A DNA stretch of 64,000 bases, from assembly GCA_964410725.1 (NCBI GenBank), contig CAYPID010000007.1, positions 3,207 through 67,206 of the forward strand, written 5' to 3'. The notes beneath the pieces were generated by a model, which saw only the letters and a list, made by a program, of their open reading frames with translations, did no database searches and was not told the origin of the DNA. This DNA comes from CALAZP01 sp964410725. GTDB lineage: Bacteria > Bacteroidota > Bacteroidia > Chitinophagales > Saprospiraceae. Shown piece by piece: positions 1 through 8,979 of the stretch. The translations under genes and the position numbers were made by a program. How positions within the stretch are numbered: position 1 is the first letter of the stretch; each line of letters opens with the position of its first letter.

Positions 1-710
1 ATTTGAGCATGGTCTCGGGTGTTTTCAATAAATAATTTGCTGGTTTGTGTTCCTGCACAGACCACACCAGCTAGGAAAACACCCGAGAGATTGCTCTCTA
101 ACGTTTCTTTTTTATAATCTGGCAGCCTAAGGGCATCCTCGCTACAGGCAATTCCCAATCGATCCAATAAAGTGTAATTGGGTTCATATCCAATCATCGC
201 CAACACAAAATCATTGGAGATTTCAAAAGTTCCCTTTTCTTTATTTTTCAGTACGACTTTCTTTTCGTGAATCGAGACTACCTGGGTGTTGAAATAACCA
301 GTGATACTGTTTGCTTTGATTCGGTTGATAATATTTGGTCTTATCCAGTATTTGACATTAGGGTGAATTTCATCNNNNNNNNNNNNNNNNNNNNNNNNNN
401 NNNNNNNNNNNNNNNNNNNNNNNNNNNNNNNNNNNNNNNNNNNNNNNNNNNNNNNNNNNNNNNNNNNNNNNNNNTATTCTAATGCTTCTCTTCTGGTTGG
501 TTTTTCTCCATGCGAAATAAAGGGAACGTTCCCAATTTCTAATAATTTGGAAGTAGAGAAAAAAGTCATATCGGCAGGGAAATGGTATAAGGCATTCACC
601 AACATACCTTTTTCGAGCACTCGGTATTTTAATCCTGCCTGATGAGCTGCAATAGCACAGTTGATTCCAGAAGGTCCACCACCGATGATTACGACATCTA
701 AAGGATTCAT
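1..710 (-). CDS. ypdA: YpdA-family FAD/NADPH thiol reductase (partial, interrupted by gap)
   Basis: Flavin-dependent oxidoreductase of the YpdA (putative bacillithiol disulfide reductase) family, related to thioredoxin reductase. The start codon is the ATG complementary to 708-710. The N-terminus reads MNPLDVVIIGGGPSG, a dinucleotide-binding FAD motif, followed by NALYHFPADMTFFSTSKLLE and KPTRREALE, which are typical of YpdA. After the N run the protein resumes with DEIHPNVKYWIRPNI and later LAGVVCAGTQTSKLFIENTR, the second FAD-contact region. The window begins before the stop codon. The central NADPH-binding part is lost in the gap, so the family call rests on both ends. Divergent from the polyprenyl synthase gene. 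Confidence 0.85.
   Translation of the reverse strand, partial: MNPLDVVIIGGGPSGINCAIAAHQAGLKYRVLEKGMLVNALYHFPADMTFFSTSKLLEIGNVPFISHGEKPTRREALEXXXXXXXXXXXXXXXXXXXXXXXXXXXXXXXXXXDEIHPNVKYWIRPNIINRIKANSITGYFNTQVVSIHEKKVVLKNKEKGTFEISNDFVLAMIGYEPNYTLLDRLGIACSEDALRLPDYKKETLESNLSGVFLAGVVCAGTQTSKLFIENTRDHAQ
375..474. other. Assembly gap (100 N)
   Basis: Exactly 100 N inside the ypdA-like gene. About 78 codons precede it and about 124 follow, whereas the family is usually about 320-330 residues, so roughly 120 codons should be missing. The 100-N length is therefore a placeholder and the true missing piece is probably nearer 350 bp. Confidence 0.95.
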
Positions 711-784
711 AATTTTTAATTTGTGAAGACGTAAAATTAATTAATTGAATTTGTAGGGGTATATTTAGGAACCAATTTATCCTT

Positions 785-1756
785 ATGCATACTTTGAAAA
801 CTCTTCAAGGACTCTTTTTAGAGGCTTTAAGTCAAAATCATTTTTCTGGTCAACCCGCTTCTTTGTATGAACCCGTCAACTATATTATGCGGTTGGGGGG
901 AAAAAGGATTCGTCCAGTATTAGCTCTAATAGCCTGTGATTTATTTGGAGAAGACCCCCACAAGGCACTTCCAGCAGCGATGGCTGTTGAAATTTTCCAT
1001 AATTTCAGTTTGGTTCATGACGATATCATGGACGATGCCCCCTTAAGGCGTGGTCAACCTACTGTCCATGAGAAGTACTCAGCCAACACCGCAATATTAT
1101 CTGGCGATGTGATGCTGGTACAAGCCTATCAAGCGCTGGAAGTGGTAAAGGATCTTCAGCAAAAATCTGATTTATTTAGGGTATTTAGTCAAGTAGCCGT
1201 TGAAGTTTGCGAAGGCCAACAAATGGATATGGATTTTGAAAAAAGAGAAACGGTTGCTATTCAGGAGTATGTAAAAATGATTGAATTGAAAACGGCTGCA
1301 TTGCTCGCTGGAAGTTTACAGATGGGCGCTATTCTGGCTGGTGCTTCTCCTAAAGAGATTCATACCTTGGGACAGGTTGGAAGAAATATTGGGATTGCCT
1401 TTCAATTGCAGGATGATTATTTGGACACTTTTGGTGATCCAGCATTTTTCGGAAAGAAGGTTGGAGGAGACATTGTTCAAAATAAAAAGACCTATCTTTT
1501 TTTGAAAGCGATGGAAATTGCTGATGATCTTCAAAGAAGAGAACTGAGGACTTGTTATTTTGAATACCAAGGCACCGAAGAAGACAAAATCGATAAAGTC
1601 AAAGGTATTTTTGAGTCTTTGGGAATTAAATCTAGTTCTAAAACACTGATGGAGTCTTATAAAAATGATGCGATGACCCTCCTCGAAAGTCTGTCAAATA
1701 CTCGAAACGAGGTATTGATGGAACTGATTGAACAACTTATGGTTAGGGAAATTTAA
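785..1756 (+). CDS. Polyprenyl (farnesyl/geranylgeranyl-type) diphosphate synthase
   Basis: Trans-isoprenyl diphosphate synthase of 323 residues that adds isopentenyl diphosphate to an allylic primer; products would feed quinone and carotenoid synthesis. Visible motifs: GGKRIRP (38-44), the first aspartate-rich motif DDIMDD (79-84) followed by LRRGQPTVH, and the second motif QLQDDYLD (207-214). All Mg-binding aspartates are present. Chain length cannot be decided from sequence alone. The gene is divergent from ypdA; TATATTTA at 760-767 resembles a -7 element but lies very close to the start. It stands apart from the carotenoid genes at 31-34 kb, although a geranylgeranyl product would be their precursor. 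Confidence 0.9.
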   Translation: MHTLKTLQGLFLEALSQNHFSGQPASLYEPVNYIMRLGGKRIRPVLALIACDLFGEDPHKALPAAMAVEIFHNFSLVHDDIMDDAPLRRGQPTVHEKYSANTAILSGDVMLVQAYQALEVVKDLQQKSDLFRVFSQVAVEVCEGQQMDMDFEKRETVAIQEYVKMIELKTAALLAGSLQMGAILAGASPKEIHTLGQVGRNIGIAFQLQDDYLDTFGDPAFFGKKVGGDIVQNKKTYLFLKAMEIADDLQRRELRTCYFEYQGTEEDKIDKVKGIFESLGIKSSSKTLMESYKNDAMTLLESLSNTRNEVLMELIEQLMVREI

Positions 1757-1952
1757 AAAAAAAGGAGCAACCACCTAAGCGGTTACCCCTCACACTATGA
1801 AACACTATTATCTTATGCGCATGTGCGCGTAATATTTTTAGTCAGACAGTTGAGTACCCGTTGGATAGTATATTCTCTGATGCAAATATACTATTAATTT
1901 AAATATGATTTACTTTTTAACATTTTTTTTAATATATAAGTTCCCAATTAAG
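1757..1952. other. Intergenic region between convergent genes
   Basis: About 200 bp between the polyprenyl synthase and the convergent GH20 gene. It holds a purine-rich start, an imperfect inverted segment around GAGCAACCACC..GGTTACCCCTC and a GCGCATGTGCGC-like motif near 1815-1830. No coding potential and no clear terminator with a T-tract were found. Confidence 0.4.
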
Positions 1953-4508
1953 TTAATCTTTACGTATTAAATCATCTACATATACTATTTTACTTCTTTG
2001 ATTTCCTTGATTGGTAAAAGCGGCTATTTGCATTCCCTTTTGGTAGTTGACGGTTCCATCATTTATTGTAGAGCTTTTAGAATTAGGGGCCTCATCGATT
2101 GCAAACCGGATAATTAGACCGGGGAATGCGGCATTGACTTTGACGATATTGTCTTCTAAGCTAACTCCTGGTGCCGGAATTCGGTAGTTTACCTCTTCAA
2201 AAGCAGCGTCTATATAATCCAATTGGCCTTTACCGATGGTATTGGCAAATACTTCCCAATCTTTTGCTAGTAGTTGATCATCTTTTTGAGTCTCCCACTT
2301 GGGTTTGGTTGCCCATGATCTTTCTGCCAAGCCTAATAATTTTGGAAAATAAAAATAGGATAGACGCTCGGGATACATTAAGGTTTCACTCCACAGTTGT
2401 CCCTGTATTCCGAGGATGTTTTTTCTAGATGAGGTCTCTAAAGCTTCCATTTCTGAATAAAACGAAGCTCTGTCGAAGGCATGACCCATAGGATCTTGAG
2501 TGGTGGAAAAGAAAACTTCTTCTGGTGCGAAGGAAAAAACTCGTTGGGTATTTACGAAACCGCCCCAAGTCAAACCAGGTTCTTTGGGATCTTTGTTGTA
2601 GGCCATATCTAAGTAAAGGTTGGTGACCCCGCACAAGACCACTGGATAACCGGCATTGGCCAATCGGTTGCCCAAATCCTGATTGCCCCATAGATTATTC
2701 CATACATAAGGGACCACAGACCCTCCTTTAAAATCTGGATGTGGGTTATAGGACATTCCCCCATTTCCATTTGGAACCCTTTCTAAGGCCACTTCTTCCC
2801 AACCTGCAGTATTCAATCCATAACGATTTAGCATTTCCTGCATTCGTCGGACGAAATAATAATTTAGGTCAATTACATTTTTTACCGAAGGTGTAGCCGC
2901 TATGAGCTGAGCACAAGCGGGGGATTTTTCCCAAACTCCAGCGGGTACTTCATCGCCGCCGATGTGTAGGGTACTCAGAGGAACGCCTACTGACTTGTAG
3001 ATGCCTAAAATATTCCTAACTACTGTTTCAATAAAGGTATAGGTAGATTCCTGACAGGGACAAATGACATTATCTGTATAATTCTGAACGGATACATAAG
3101 CTGAAGCATCTTCTGGGTCGTGTAGTAAATACGAGGAATCACCAGTTTTTTCTGCTCTGCGCTTCATGGCTACAATAGCTGCTCGGGCATGACCTGGAAG
3201 ATCGATTTCGGGAATCACTTCAATTCCTAATTTTTGAGCGTGAACCAGGATATCAGCATATTCTTCCTGGGTGTAGAAACCATTGCCTGCCGATTCGGGG
3301 TTCTTAGGATCTGGTCCTGAACCATAGGCAGGAAAAAGGTGATTTTGTTCGTCTAAAGTGTGACCTCGAAATGCGCCAATACTGGTCAATTCAGGTAATT
3401 CTGGAATTTCAATTCGCCAGCCTTCATCATCCGTCAAGTGAAAATGAAGTTTATTCAGTTTGTAGGCCCCCATAACTGAAAGCAACAATTTTACTTGATC
3501 AGCTGACTGGAAATTTCTGGCTACATCGAGGTGAACGCCTCGATAATTGTATCGCGGATAATCCTGAATGGAGAGGGCCAAAAGTGGCCATTGATTGGTT
3601 TGGGCAATCGTTAGATATTGGATCAGCGATTGAGCTCCATAGAGCAGCCCCTGTTGGTCGGAGCCTTTGATAATCATAGTTCCATTGGGCTGAATGGTTA
3701 ATTCATAAGCATGGCTTCCTGGGCTACGAGTGATTCCGTCTATAGTTAAGGGCTCCACTATTAAAGAAAGTGTAGCATCAGTTTGATCAACTCTTTCCGA
3801 TGGAATTCCAAGGGTTTTTTGGAGGCTTTCTTGCAACCAATCTATAGCCCTTCCCTCTCCGCTTATTGGAAGAGTCCCTTCGGGAAAAGATACCTGATCT
3901 TCCCCATATTCCCAATGCACTGGGGTGGGAACTACTGGAGGAAGACTTAATCGATCTAAATCTGCTAAGTTGGCATAGGTCTCATAATCTCCTTGTGGGG
4001 TGGGGATGGGAACTTGGTCTGTTGAACCTCGATTGATTTGTGCCGCATTTTCAAAAGGGAGAATTTCCAATTCGATAGGAATAACGGTTTCGTCTGGACC
4101 TGGGTTGAGCACCAAATATGGGGTGAGCGGCCCCCAGGCTTCTTTATTAATAACCCCTTCGCCGGAATAGGAAATAGGCCATGAAGTATGGGCAGGAAGG
4201 GAGGCAAAGGCAGGGGTAGGTGCTATTCGCCAGAAATCACCATTGACTCTTTCAATGGTCACTGCCCCCTCTATAGTGGTGGATATTGGGGTTCCTACAA
4301 TTTGATTGTAATAAATGGCCCATTTATTAGCTTGAAGCGGATTTTCCAATTGATGTTCCAGCTGGAATGCGGCATCGAAAGTTCCGTCGTCTTTATTTTC
4401 AATTAATTTCCACGTTAAAGTGACTGAAGCATCTGACTGGGGCTCCGATGAGGTTGAACAAGCTGTTCCGATAAGCGCCATAAAAAACAGGTAAAAAAGG
4501 ATTCGCAT
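1953..4508 (-). CDS. GH20 beta-N-acetylhexosaminidase lipoprotein
   Basis: Exo-acting glycosidase that removes terminal GlcNAc/GalNAc, probably from chitin oligomers or glycans, at the cell surface or in the periplasm. The ATG at 4508 is preferred over an upstream GTG at 4562 because it puts a lipoprotein signal (MRILFYLFFMALIGTAC) at the N-terminus with a lipobox cysteine at residue 17. An N-terminal carbohydrate-binding-like domain (to about 150) and a GH20b domain (about 190-310) precede the catalytic barrel, with HFHLTDDEGWR and the acid/base pair in HIGGDEVP (D519/E520 from this start). WGNLW-like and WSET motifs follow. About 850 residues, normal for bacteroidal members with an added C-terminal domain. 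Neighbours give no polysaccharide-utilisation locus. Confidence 0.92.
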   Translation of the reverse strand: MRILFYLFFMALIGTACSTSSEPQSDASVTLTWKLIENKDDGTFDAAFQLEHQLENPLQANKWAIYYNQIVGTPISTTIEGAVTIERVNGDFWRIAPTPAFASLPAHTSWPISYSGEGVINKEAWGPLTPYLVLNPGPDETVIPIELEILPFENAAQINRGSTDQVPIPTPQGDYETYANLADLDRLSLPPVVPTPVHWEYGEDQVSFPEGTLPISGEGRAIDWLQESLQKTLGIPSERVDQTDATLSLIVEPLTIDGITRSPGSHAYELTIQPNGTMIIKGSDQQGLLYGAQSLIQYLTIAQTNQWPLLALSIQDYPRYNYRGVHLDVARNFQSADQVKLLLSVMGAYKLNKLHFHLTDDEGWRIEIPELPELTSIGAFRGHTLDEQNHLFPAYGSGPDPKNPESAGNGFYTQEEYADILVHAQKLGIEVIPEIDLPGHARAAIVAMKRRAEKTGDSSYLLHDPEDASAYVSVQNYTDNVICPCQESTYTFIETVVRNILGIYKSVGVPLSTLHIGGDEVPAGVWEKSPACAQLIAATPSVKNVIDLNYYFVRRMQEMLNRYGLNTAGWEEVALERVPNGNGGMSYNPHPDFKGGSVVPYVWNNLWGNQDLGNRLANAGYPVVLCGVTNLYLDMAYNKDPKEPGLTWGGFVNTQRVFSFAPEEVFFSTTQDPMGHAFDRASFYSEMEALETSSRKNILGIQGQLWSETLMYPERLSYFYFPKLLGLAERSWATKPKWETQKDDQLLAKDWEVFANTIGKGQLDYIDAAFEEVNYRIPAPGVSLEDNIVKVNAAFPGLIIRFAIDEAPNSKSSTINDGTVNYQKGMQIAAFTNQGNQRSKIVYVDDLIRKD

Positions 4509-4610
4509 TTTAGGTTTTTTTTCCAAATAAACAATATTTCTTAATTTTATTAACGGCTGCACCTCTTGTATGAAGCGATTTTTTTTTCTAAAGCTTCTTA
4601 AATTATCAAA

Positions 4611-5450
4611 ATGATTGTAATAGAGTTGCTAGTAGCATTGATTTTCACCCTCCTTATTTTAAGTTTACTCGCTTCCTCCATATTGGAAGGATTGGCATTG
4701 ATTTTTGGTTTCCGCAATAAAAAATTGCTGAAGGCTCTGGCATTGATATTAGGAAATGGATCGTTATATCGAGATTTCATCCAACATCCCAGCTTCACGC
4801 AACTTGGAATTGCGGAATCTGGATGGCATAAGACTCCTTCCTACCTCAGTGCCGACCAATTTACCTCCCTACTCAACCGATTTATTCCATTTACGCTTTT
4901 GGATCAAAAAAGTGAAGAGTTGAAGTCGATGAATTTGCCTAACGAGTTGAAGGAGAATTTAACCATGTATTGGGAGGACGCTGGTCAAAACGAAGAGGTG
5001 TTTCGCGGCAAACTAAAACATTGGTATCAAACCATCATGGAGCGTTATTCTGAAGGGTATAAAAATTTTTCTAAGAAAATGCTTCTGGCTATTGGTTTGG
5101 TGCTCACCCTTTCATTCAATATTGAGGTCATTGGGTTGGGAAAGGTATTGGTTCAACAAGCTGAGATGCGGCAAATTTTCCAAATGGCGGCTCAAAAATT
5201 AGCGGCAGAAAATACTGAGGAGACGGTTTCGTCTAATGAAATAGAGGCTGCTTTGAGGATGGTGGTTCAATACGGTTCAGGTCCTATGGCTACACTATCA
5301 TGGGGATGGAAGAGTAACCCATTTGAAAGTTGGGAACCCTCCAAATGGGCCTGGAAAGGGTTGGGGTGGATATTGACCGCTTGTGCTATAGCTATGGGCG
5401 CACCTTTTTGGTATGACCTGCTAAAAAAATTGCTGGCCATCAAAAATTAG
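4611..5450 (+). CDS. Hypothetical membrane protein with GAPFWYDLL C-terminal motif
   Basis: Unrecognised 279-residue protein. A hydrophobic segment spans residues 2-33 (IELLVALIFTLLILSLLASS), a second about 157-178 (LLAIGLVLTLSFNIEVIGL) and a third near the C-terminus (about 250-272). The end reads ACAIAMGAPFWYDLLKKLL; a GAPFW(F/Y)D(L/M)L tail is one I recall from many uncharacterised membrane proteins, some near contractile-injection or caspase-type loci, but no such genes lie here. A charged region at 85-150 lies between the first two membrane segments. Its stop overlaps the convergent NIPSNAP gene by 4 bp. No function is assigned. Confidence 0.7.
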   Translation: MIVIELLVALIFTLLILSLLASSILEGLALIFGFRNKKLLKALALILGNGSLYRDFIQHPSFTQLGIAESGWHKTPSYLSADQFTSLLNRFIPFTLLDQKSEELKSMNLPNELKENLTMYWEDAGQNEEVFRGKLKHWYQTIMERYSEGYKNFSKKMLLAIGLVLTLSFNIEVIGLGKVLVQQAEMRQIFQMAAQKLAAENTEETVSSNEIEAALRMVVQYGSGPMATLSWGWKSNPFESWEPSKWAWKGLGWILTACAIAMGAPFWYDLLKKLLAIKN

Positions 5451-6199
5451 TAATCGGAATATGCAGTTGGCACCATGAAAATAATGTCGGCTTTGGATAC
5501 ATTCCCCTGGTAGAAGGGGTTACTTTTGAGTTCCTCCCATTTGTCTGAAGTAAAAAACTGATCCCAAAGCTGGTCTCTTTTTTCTTTGTTTTCAAAAGTA
5601 GTCATGTACATTAAATTGGGCATTTGGCTGCCTGCCAATACTTCTCCATAGAATACTGCATTGAATCCCAGTTCTTCAAAAAGGGTGATTTCTCCTCCTG
5701 CGTTAAACATGTCCACTTTATTGAGGTATCGTTCCGTATTGGATGATTCATAACTTCTCAATTCATAAATCCGTTGTGCTCGGTCTCCTTCTAGTGGACA
5801 AGGTTGGAGTTGGGGCATATCCTCAAATGTTTGCATAAGGGTAGTAACTACTCTGAGGTACTGAGGTAACTGATTGCCTTTCCAGGTACCCATATTTAAT
5901 AATTGTGCATCTAATTGGGCGAGTTGCTGGATATCTTTTACTGAATGCAAAAGATATAAATCGGGAATCTTGGATTCAGTTTCAGGTAGCTCTACGAATA
6001 CACCTATATTGGTGTAGCCGATTTTTTTGAGTGCTGGGAGGTAGGAGGTTTCGATAAATTGACTGGTTTGATGCAAATCTTCCGTTGATGCGAAAGAATA
6101 TTTCTTTAAAATTAGGTATGCTCTTTCTTGGGCCTGTAATGAATTGGTCGAAAGGGAGACGCTAATAAGGCAAAGGAATAGGAAAAATAATTTCTTCAT
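5447..6199 (-). CDS. Secreted NIPSNAP-family protein
   Basis: Protein of 250 residues with a Sec signal peptide (MKKLFFLFLCLISVSLSTNSLQAQ, cleavage after the AQ near 24). The second half carries the NIPSNAP pattern: RIYELRSYESSNTERYLNKV near 140-160, then FNAVFYGEVLAGSQMPNLMYM and a tryptophan-rich helix segment. The first half looks like a divergent second ferredoxin-like repeat (YLILKKYSFAS), so the protein is probably a two-repeat dimeric alpha-beta barrel fold. Family members have no established enzymatic role. Exported versions are common in Bacteroidota. Confidence 0.8.
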   Translation of the reverse strand: MKKLFFLFLCLISVSLSTNSLQAQERAYLILKKYSFASTEDLHQTSQFIETSYLPALKKIGYTNIGVFVELPETESKIPDLYLLHSVKDIQQLAQLDAQLLNMGTWKGNQLPQYLRVVTTLMQTFEDMPQLQPCPLEGDRAQRIYELRSYESSNTERYLNKVDMFNAGGEITLFEELGFNAVFYGEVLAGSQMPNLMYMTTFENKEKRDQLWDQFFTSDKWEELKSNPFYQGNVSKADIIFMVPTAYSDY

Positions 6200-6232
6200 T
6201 GGGTTCTGATTCGTTAAGTTTAATAGTTGTAA

Positions 6233-8446
6233 ATGTATAAATACTTTATCATGGAAAAAATATTGAAAGGGACGATTTGGATTATTTGGTTGTCTATGTG
6301 GGGGTGCAGCGATAGAGATGGCGTGTTACCTAAGGAGGGAATGTCGATTGTAAAATCCACTACCATTCAATCTGGAGTGTATGTAATGGAAGGAGGGGAG
6401 ACTTTAGATCAGCCGATAATTATAATTGAGGGAGAAGATATTGTAGTGGACTTTAATGGTGCAACTTTGGTGGGCAATACTGAGGAGACTCATCCTGATC
6501 AGTTTAAAGGTTTAGGGATTTTAGTTCGCAATGGGAAAAATATCACCCTTAAGAATTTAAAGATAAAAGGATATAAGGTGGGGTTGATGGTAGAAAATGT
6601 GACCGGTTTTATGTTGGAGGACAGTGACTTGAGTTATAATTATCGGCAAAAATTGGGGAGCTATCGAGAGCGGGAAGATTATGCAGACTGGTTGAGTTAT
6701 CATCAGAACGAAGAGGATGAATGGTTGCGGTATGGCGCTGGGGTTTATCTGAAAGGAGTAGATAGTGCCACTGTTAGAGGGGTTACCATAACTGGCGGTC
6801 AGAATGGAATAATGATGACGCAAACAAATCACAGTGAGTTTTACAACAACACCATTGCGTTTAATTCAGGTATCGGTATTGGATTGTACCGGTCTTCTTG
6901 GAATAGAGTGATGCATAATATTTTGGATTGGAATGTTAGGGGGTACAGTCATGGGTTCTATAGCAGGGGCCAGGATTCAGCTGGAATTTTGTGTTATGAA
7001 CAGAGTAACGAGAATGTGTTTGCCTACAACTCGGCCACTCATTCAGGTGATGGCTTTTTCTTATGGGCAGGACAATCCACTATGGATAGTGGTTTGGGGG
7101 GGTGCAATGGCAATCTGTTGTGGGAAAACGATTTTTCTTATTCGCCAACCAATGGTATTGAGGTTACTTTCAGTAGCAATATCGTTGTAGGCAATAAGAT
7201 GAAAGAATGCAGGTACGGTATATGGGGTGGGTATAGTTTTGATTCTAAAATAGTAGGGAATGAAATTATGGATAGTGATTATGGTATTGCTATAGAGCAT
7301 GGGCATGATCATTTGATTCGAGGTAATTATTTAGAAAACAATAAAGTGGGTGTTCGATTATGGGAACGGGCGGCGCAGCCTCAGGATTGGGGATTCGCGA
7401 TGAATAATGATGTTCGATCGAGGGGGTATGAGATTTCGGAAAACTACTTTAAGGGTCACCATCAAATTTTAGAGGTGCAAGCAACTAGTGATTTGGCTCT
7501 GGGTCCAGCTAATTATTTTGAAGCTTATGGAAAGATTGTAGATCAGAAAGGAACCCCTTCGCGAGTTCACGAATTTGAAAATTATAAGGAGGCGGGATTA
7601 AGAACGGCGCCACCTTTTTCCCGAAGGGATTATATGGCTGATATGGAAAGTCCGGAACCGTTGGAGGGTGCCTTATTAGCGATTGGTAATTACGAGCAAT
7701 GGGCTGGAAGAGAGTATATTATTATGGGGACCTATGGGCCTTATGATTTTCGTTCTCCCAAAGCAGTATTAAGAGAAATTGAGGGAGATCGGTATGTTTT
7801 TTTACTTACGGGGCCTGAGGGTAATTGGAAATTAAGTGGAGGTGAAGGATTCGAGGAACCAAATAGCAAAACCGGCACTTTACCCGCTACTTTTACGGTA
7901 AGGAGAACTGAAGAAAAGGGACCGTTTCGGGTAGAATTGACCTATATAGGTAAAGGCGGGATGGATGAATTCGGGCGCATTATTGAAAAGGGGGAAGTTT
8001 ATACATTTGGATATGAGGACGTGAAGGTTGAGGTGGATTGGGAGTTAATGTGGAAGAATACTGATTTGAATCCTGAGGAATATCAGGGTGAATGGGATGT
8101 ACTGTGGCGACAATCTGGACAGGCAGTTACGGGCAAAGTGGAGCATGATATGGCTTTTGCTTGGTGGGATGCACCGGCTGAGGGTATTCGAAGAGATGGG
8201 TTTTTGACTCGGGCTGTTGGGCGGTTGGAGGTGGAGGAGGGGGCTTATCAAATGTTGGTTACCAGTGATGACGGAGTAGTTGTTTTGGTGGATGGTATGG
8301 AGGTTCTGAAGCATTGGGATGTGCATGAACCTGAAAGAGATGAAATCCTTTTATCTTTGGGTGGCAAACACCTGATAGAGGTGTACCATTTCGATAAAAG
8401 CGGTTTTTCGACCCTTGATGTAAGATTACAAGCCGTTACTCAATAA
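6233..8446 (+). CDS. Secreted right-handed beta-helix protein with C-terminal PA14 domain
   Basis: Large (737 residues) exported protein. The N-terminus MEKILKGTIWIIWLSMWGC (from ATG 6251) looks like a lipoprotein signal, so 6251 may be the true start rather than 6233. Residues about 60-400 form a NosD/pectate-lyase-like parallel beta-helix with repeated N-G-I/N-x-I turns (NGIMMTQTNHSEFYNNTIAF, NGIEVTFSSNIVVGN, YGIAIEHGHDHLIRGNY). Residues about 610-735 form a PA14-type sugar-binding sandwich (YQMLVTSDDGVVVLVDG, HLIEVYHFDKSG). Likely binds or cleaves polysaccharide; no catalytic residues can be assigned. Runs of GGGG-rich codons give it a different look from the adjoining ribosomal genes. Confidence 0.8.
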   Translation: MYKYFIMEKILKGTIWIIWLSMWGCSDRDGVLPKEGMSIVKSTTIQSGVYVMEGGETLDQPIIIIEGEDIVVDFNGATLVGNTEETHPDQFKGLGILVRNGKNITLKNLKIKGYKVGLMVENVTGFMLEDSDLSYNYRQKLGSYREREDYADWLSYHQNEEDEWLRYGAGVYLKGVDSATVRGVTITGGQNGIMMTQTNHSEFYNNTIAFNSGIGIGLYRSSWNRVMHNILDWNVRGYSHGFYSRGQDSAGILCYEQSNENVFAYNSATHSGDGFFLWAGQSTMDSGLGGCNGNLLWENDFSYSPTNGIEVTFSSNIVVGNKMKECRYGIWGGYSFDSKIVGNEIMDSDYGIAIEHGHDHLIRGNYLENNKVGVRLWERAAQPQDWGFAMNNDVRSRGYEISENYFKGHHQILEVQATSDLALGPANYFEAYGKIVDQKGTPSRVHEFENYKEAGLRTAPPFSRRDYMADMESPEPLEGALLAIGNYEQWAGREYIIMGTYGPYDFRSPKAVLREIEGDRYVFLLTGPEGNWKLSGGEGFEEPNSKTGTLPATFTVRRTEEKGPFRVELTYIGKGGMDEFGRIIEKGEVYTFGYEDVKVEVDWELMWKNTDLNPEEYQGEWDVLWRQSGQAVTGKVEHDMAFAWWDAPAEGIRRDGFLTRAVGRLEVEEGAYQMLVTSDDGVVVLVDGMEVLKHWDVHEPERDEILLSLGGKHLIEVYHFDKSGFSTLDVRLQAVTQ

Positions 8447-8463
8447 ATAATTCTATAAATATT

Positions 8464-8529
8464 TTTGGAAGTTGGTTTAAAACTTCTACCTTTGCAATCG
8501 CTTTTGAAATAGGTCTAAGTGATTTAGGC
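8464..8529 (+). promoter_or_regulatory. Promoter and leader hairpin of the ribosomal cluster
   Basis: TTTG at 8464-8467 and TACCTTTG at 8487-8494 are separated by 19 nt, a full match to the Bacteroidota -33/-7 promoter (TTTG, TAnnTTTG). The leader before rpsL then holds a small hairpin, GGTCTAA (8512-8518) with TTAGGCT (8524-8530), including two G-U pairs. Confidence 0.8.
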
Positions 8530-8567
8530 TTGAAAGCATTTATTTTTGAACCATATCAGAATAAAAT

Positions 8568-8942
8568 ATGCCTACTATTAACCAGTTGGTAAGAAATGGA
8601 AGGGAGCAGATTGTCTCCAAGAGTAAATCGAGAGCTTTAGATGCTTGCCCTCAGAAAAGAGGGGTATGTACGCGTGTATATACCACTACTCCTAAGAAGC
8701 CGAATTCAGCTTTAAGAAAAGTTGCTAAGGTAAGGTTGACTAATGGAATTGAGGTGATTGCCTACATTCCTGGCGAAGGTCACAATTTGCAAGAACACTC
8801 TATTGTACTAATTAGAGGGGGAAGGGTAAAGGATTTGCCTGGAGTTCGCTACACTATTGTAAGAGGTGCTTTGGACACAGCTGGTGTGACTGACAGATTA
8901 CAAAGTCGTTCAAAATATGGGACCAAGCGTCCTAAGAAATAA
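8568..8942 (+). CDS. rpsL: 30S ribosomal protein S12
   Basis: Decoding-centre protein of the small subunit, 124 residues, full length. Shows TPKKPNSALRKVAKVRLTNG (41-60) and GGRVKDLPGVRY. The lysines at 43 and 88, where streptomycin-resistance substitutions occur, are wild type. First gene of the str-type group; starts about 74 nt after the -7 element. Confidence 0.98.
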   Translation: MPTINQLVRNGREQIVSKSKSRALDACPQKRGVCTRVYTTTPKKPNSALRKVAKVRLTNGIEVIAYIPGEGHNLQEHSIVLIRGGRVKDLPGVRYTIVRGALDTAGVTDRLQSRSKYGTKRPKK

Positions 8943-8979
8943 TTATGTTTCTTTTTGTTGAAACCGCTAATAGAAAAAA

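Noticed and set aside
2171..4406. Several + strand open frames antisense to GH20
   Set aside because: They are shadows of the GH20 coding strand, with no family motifs.
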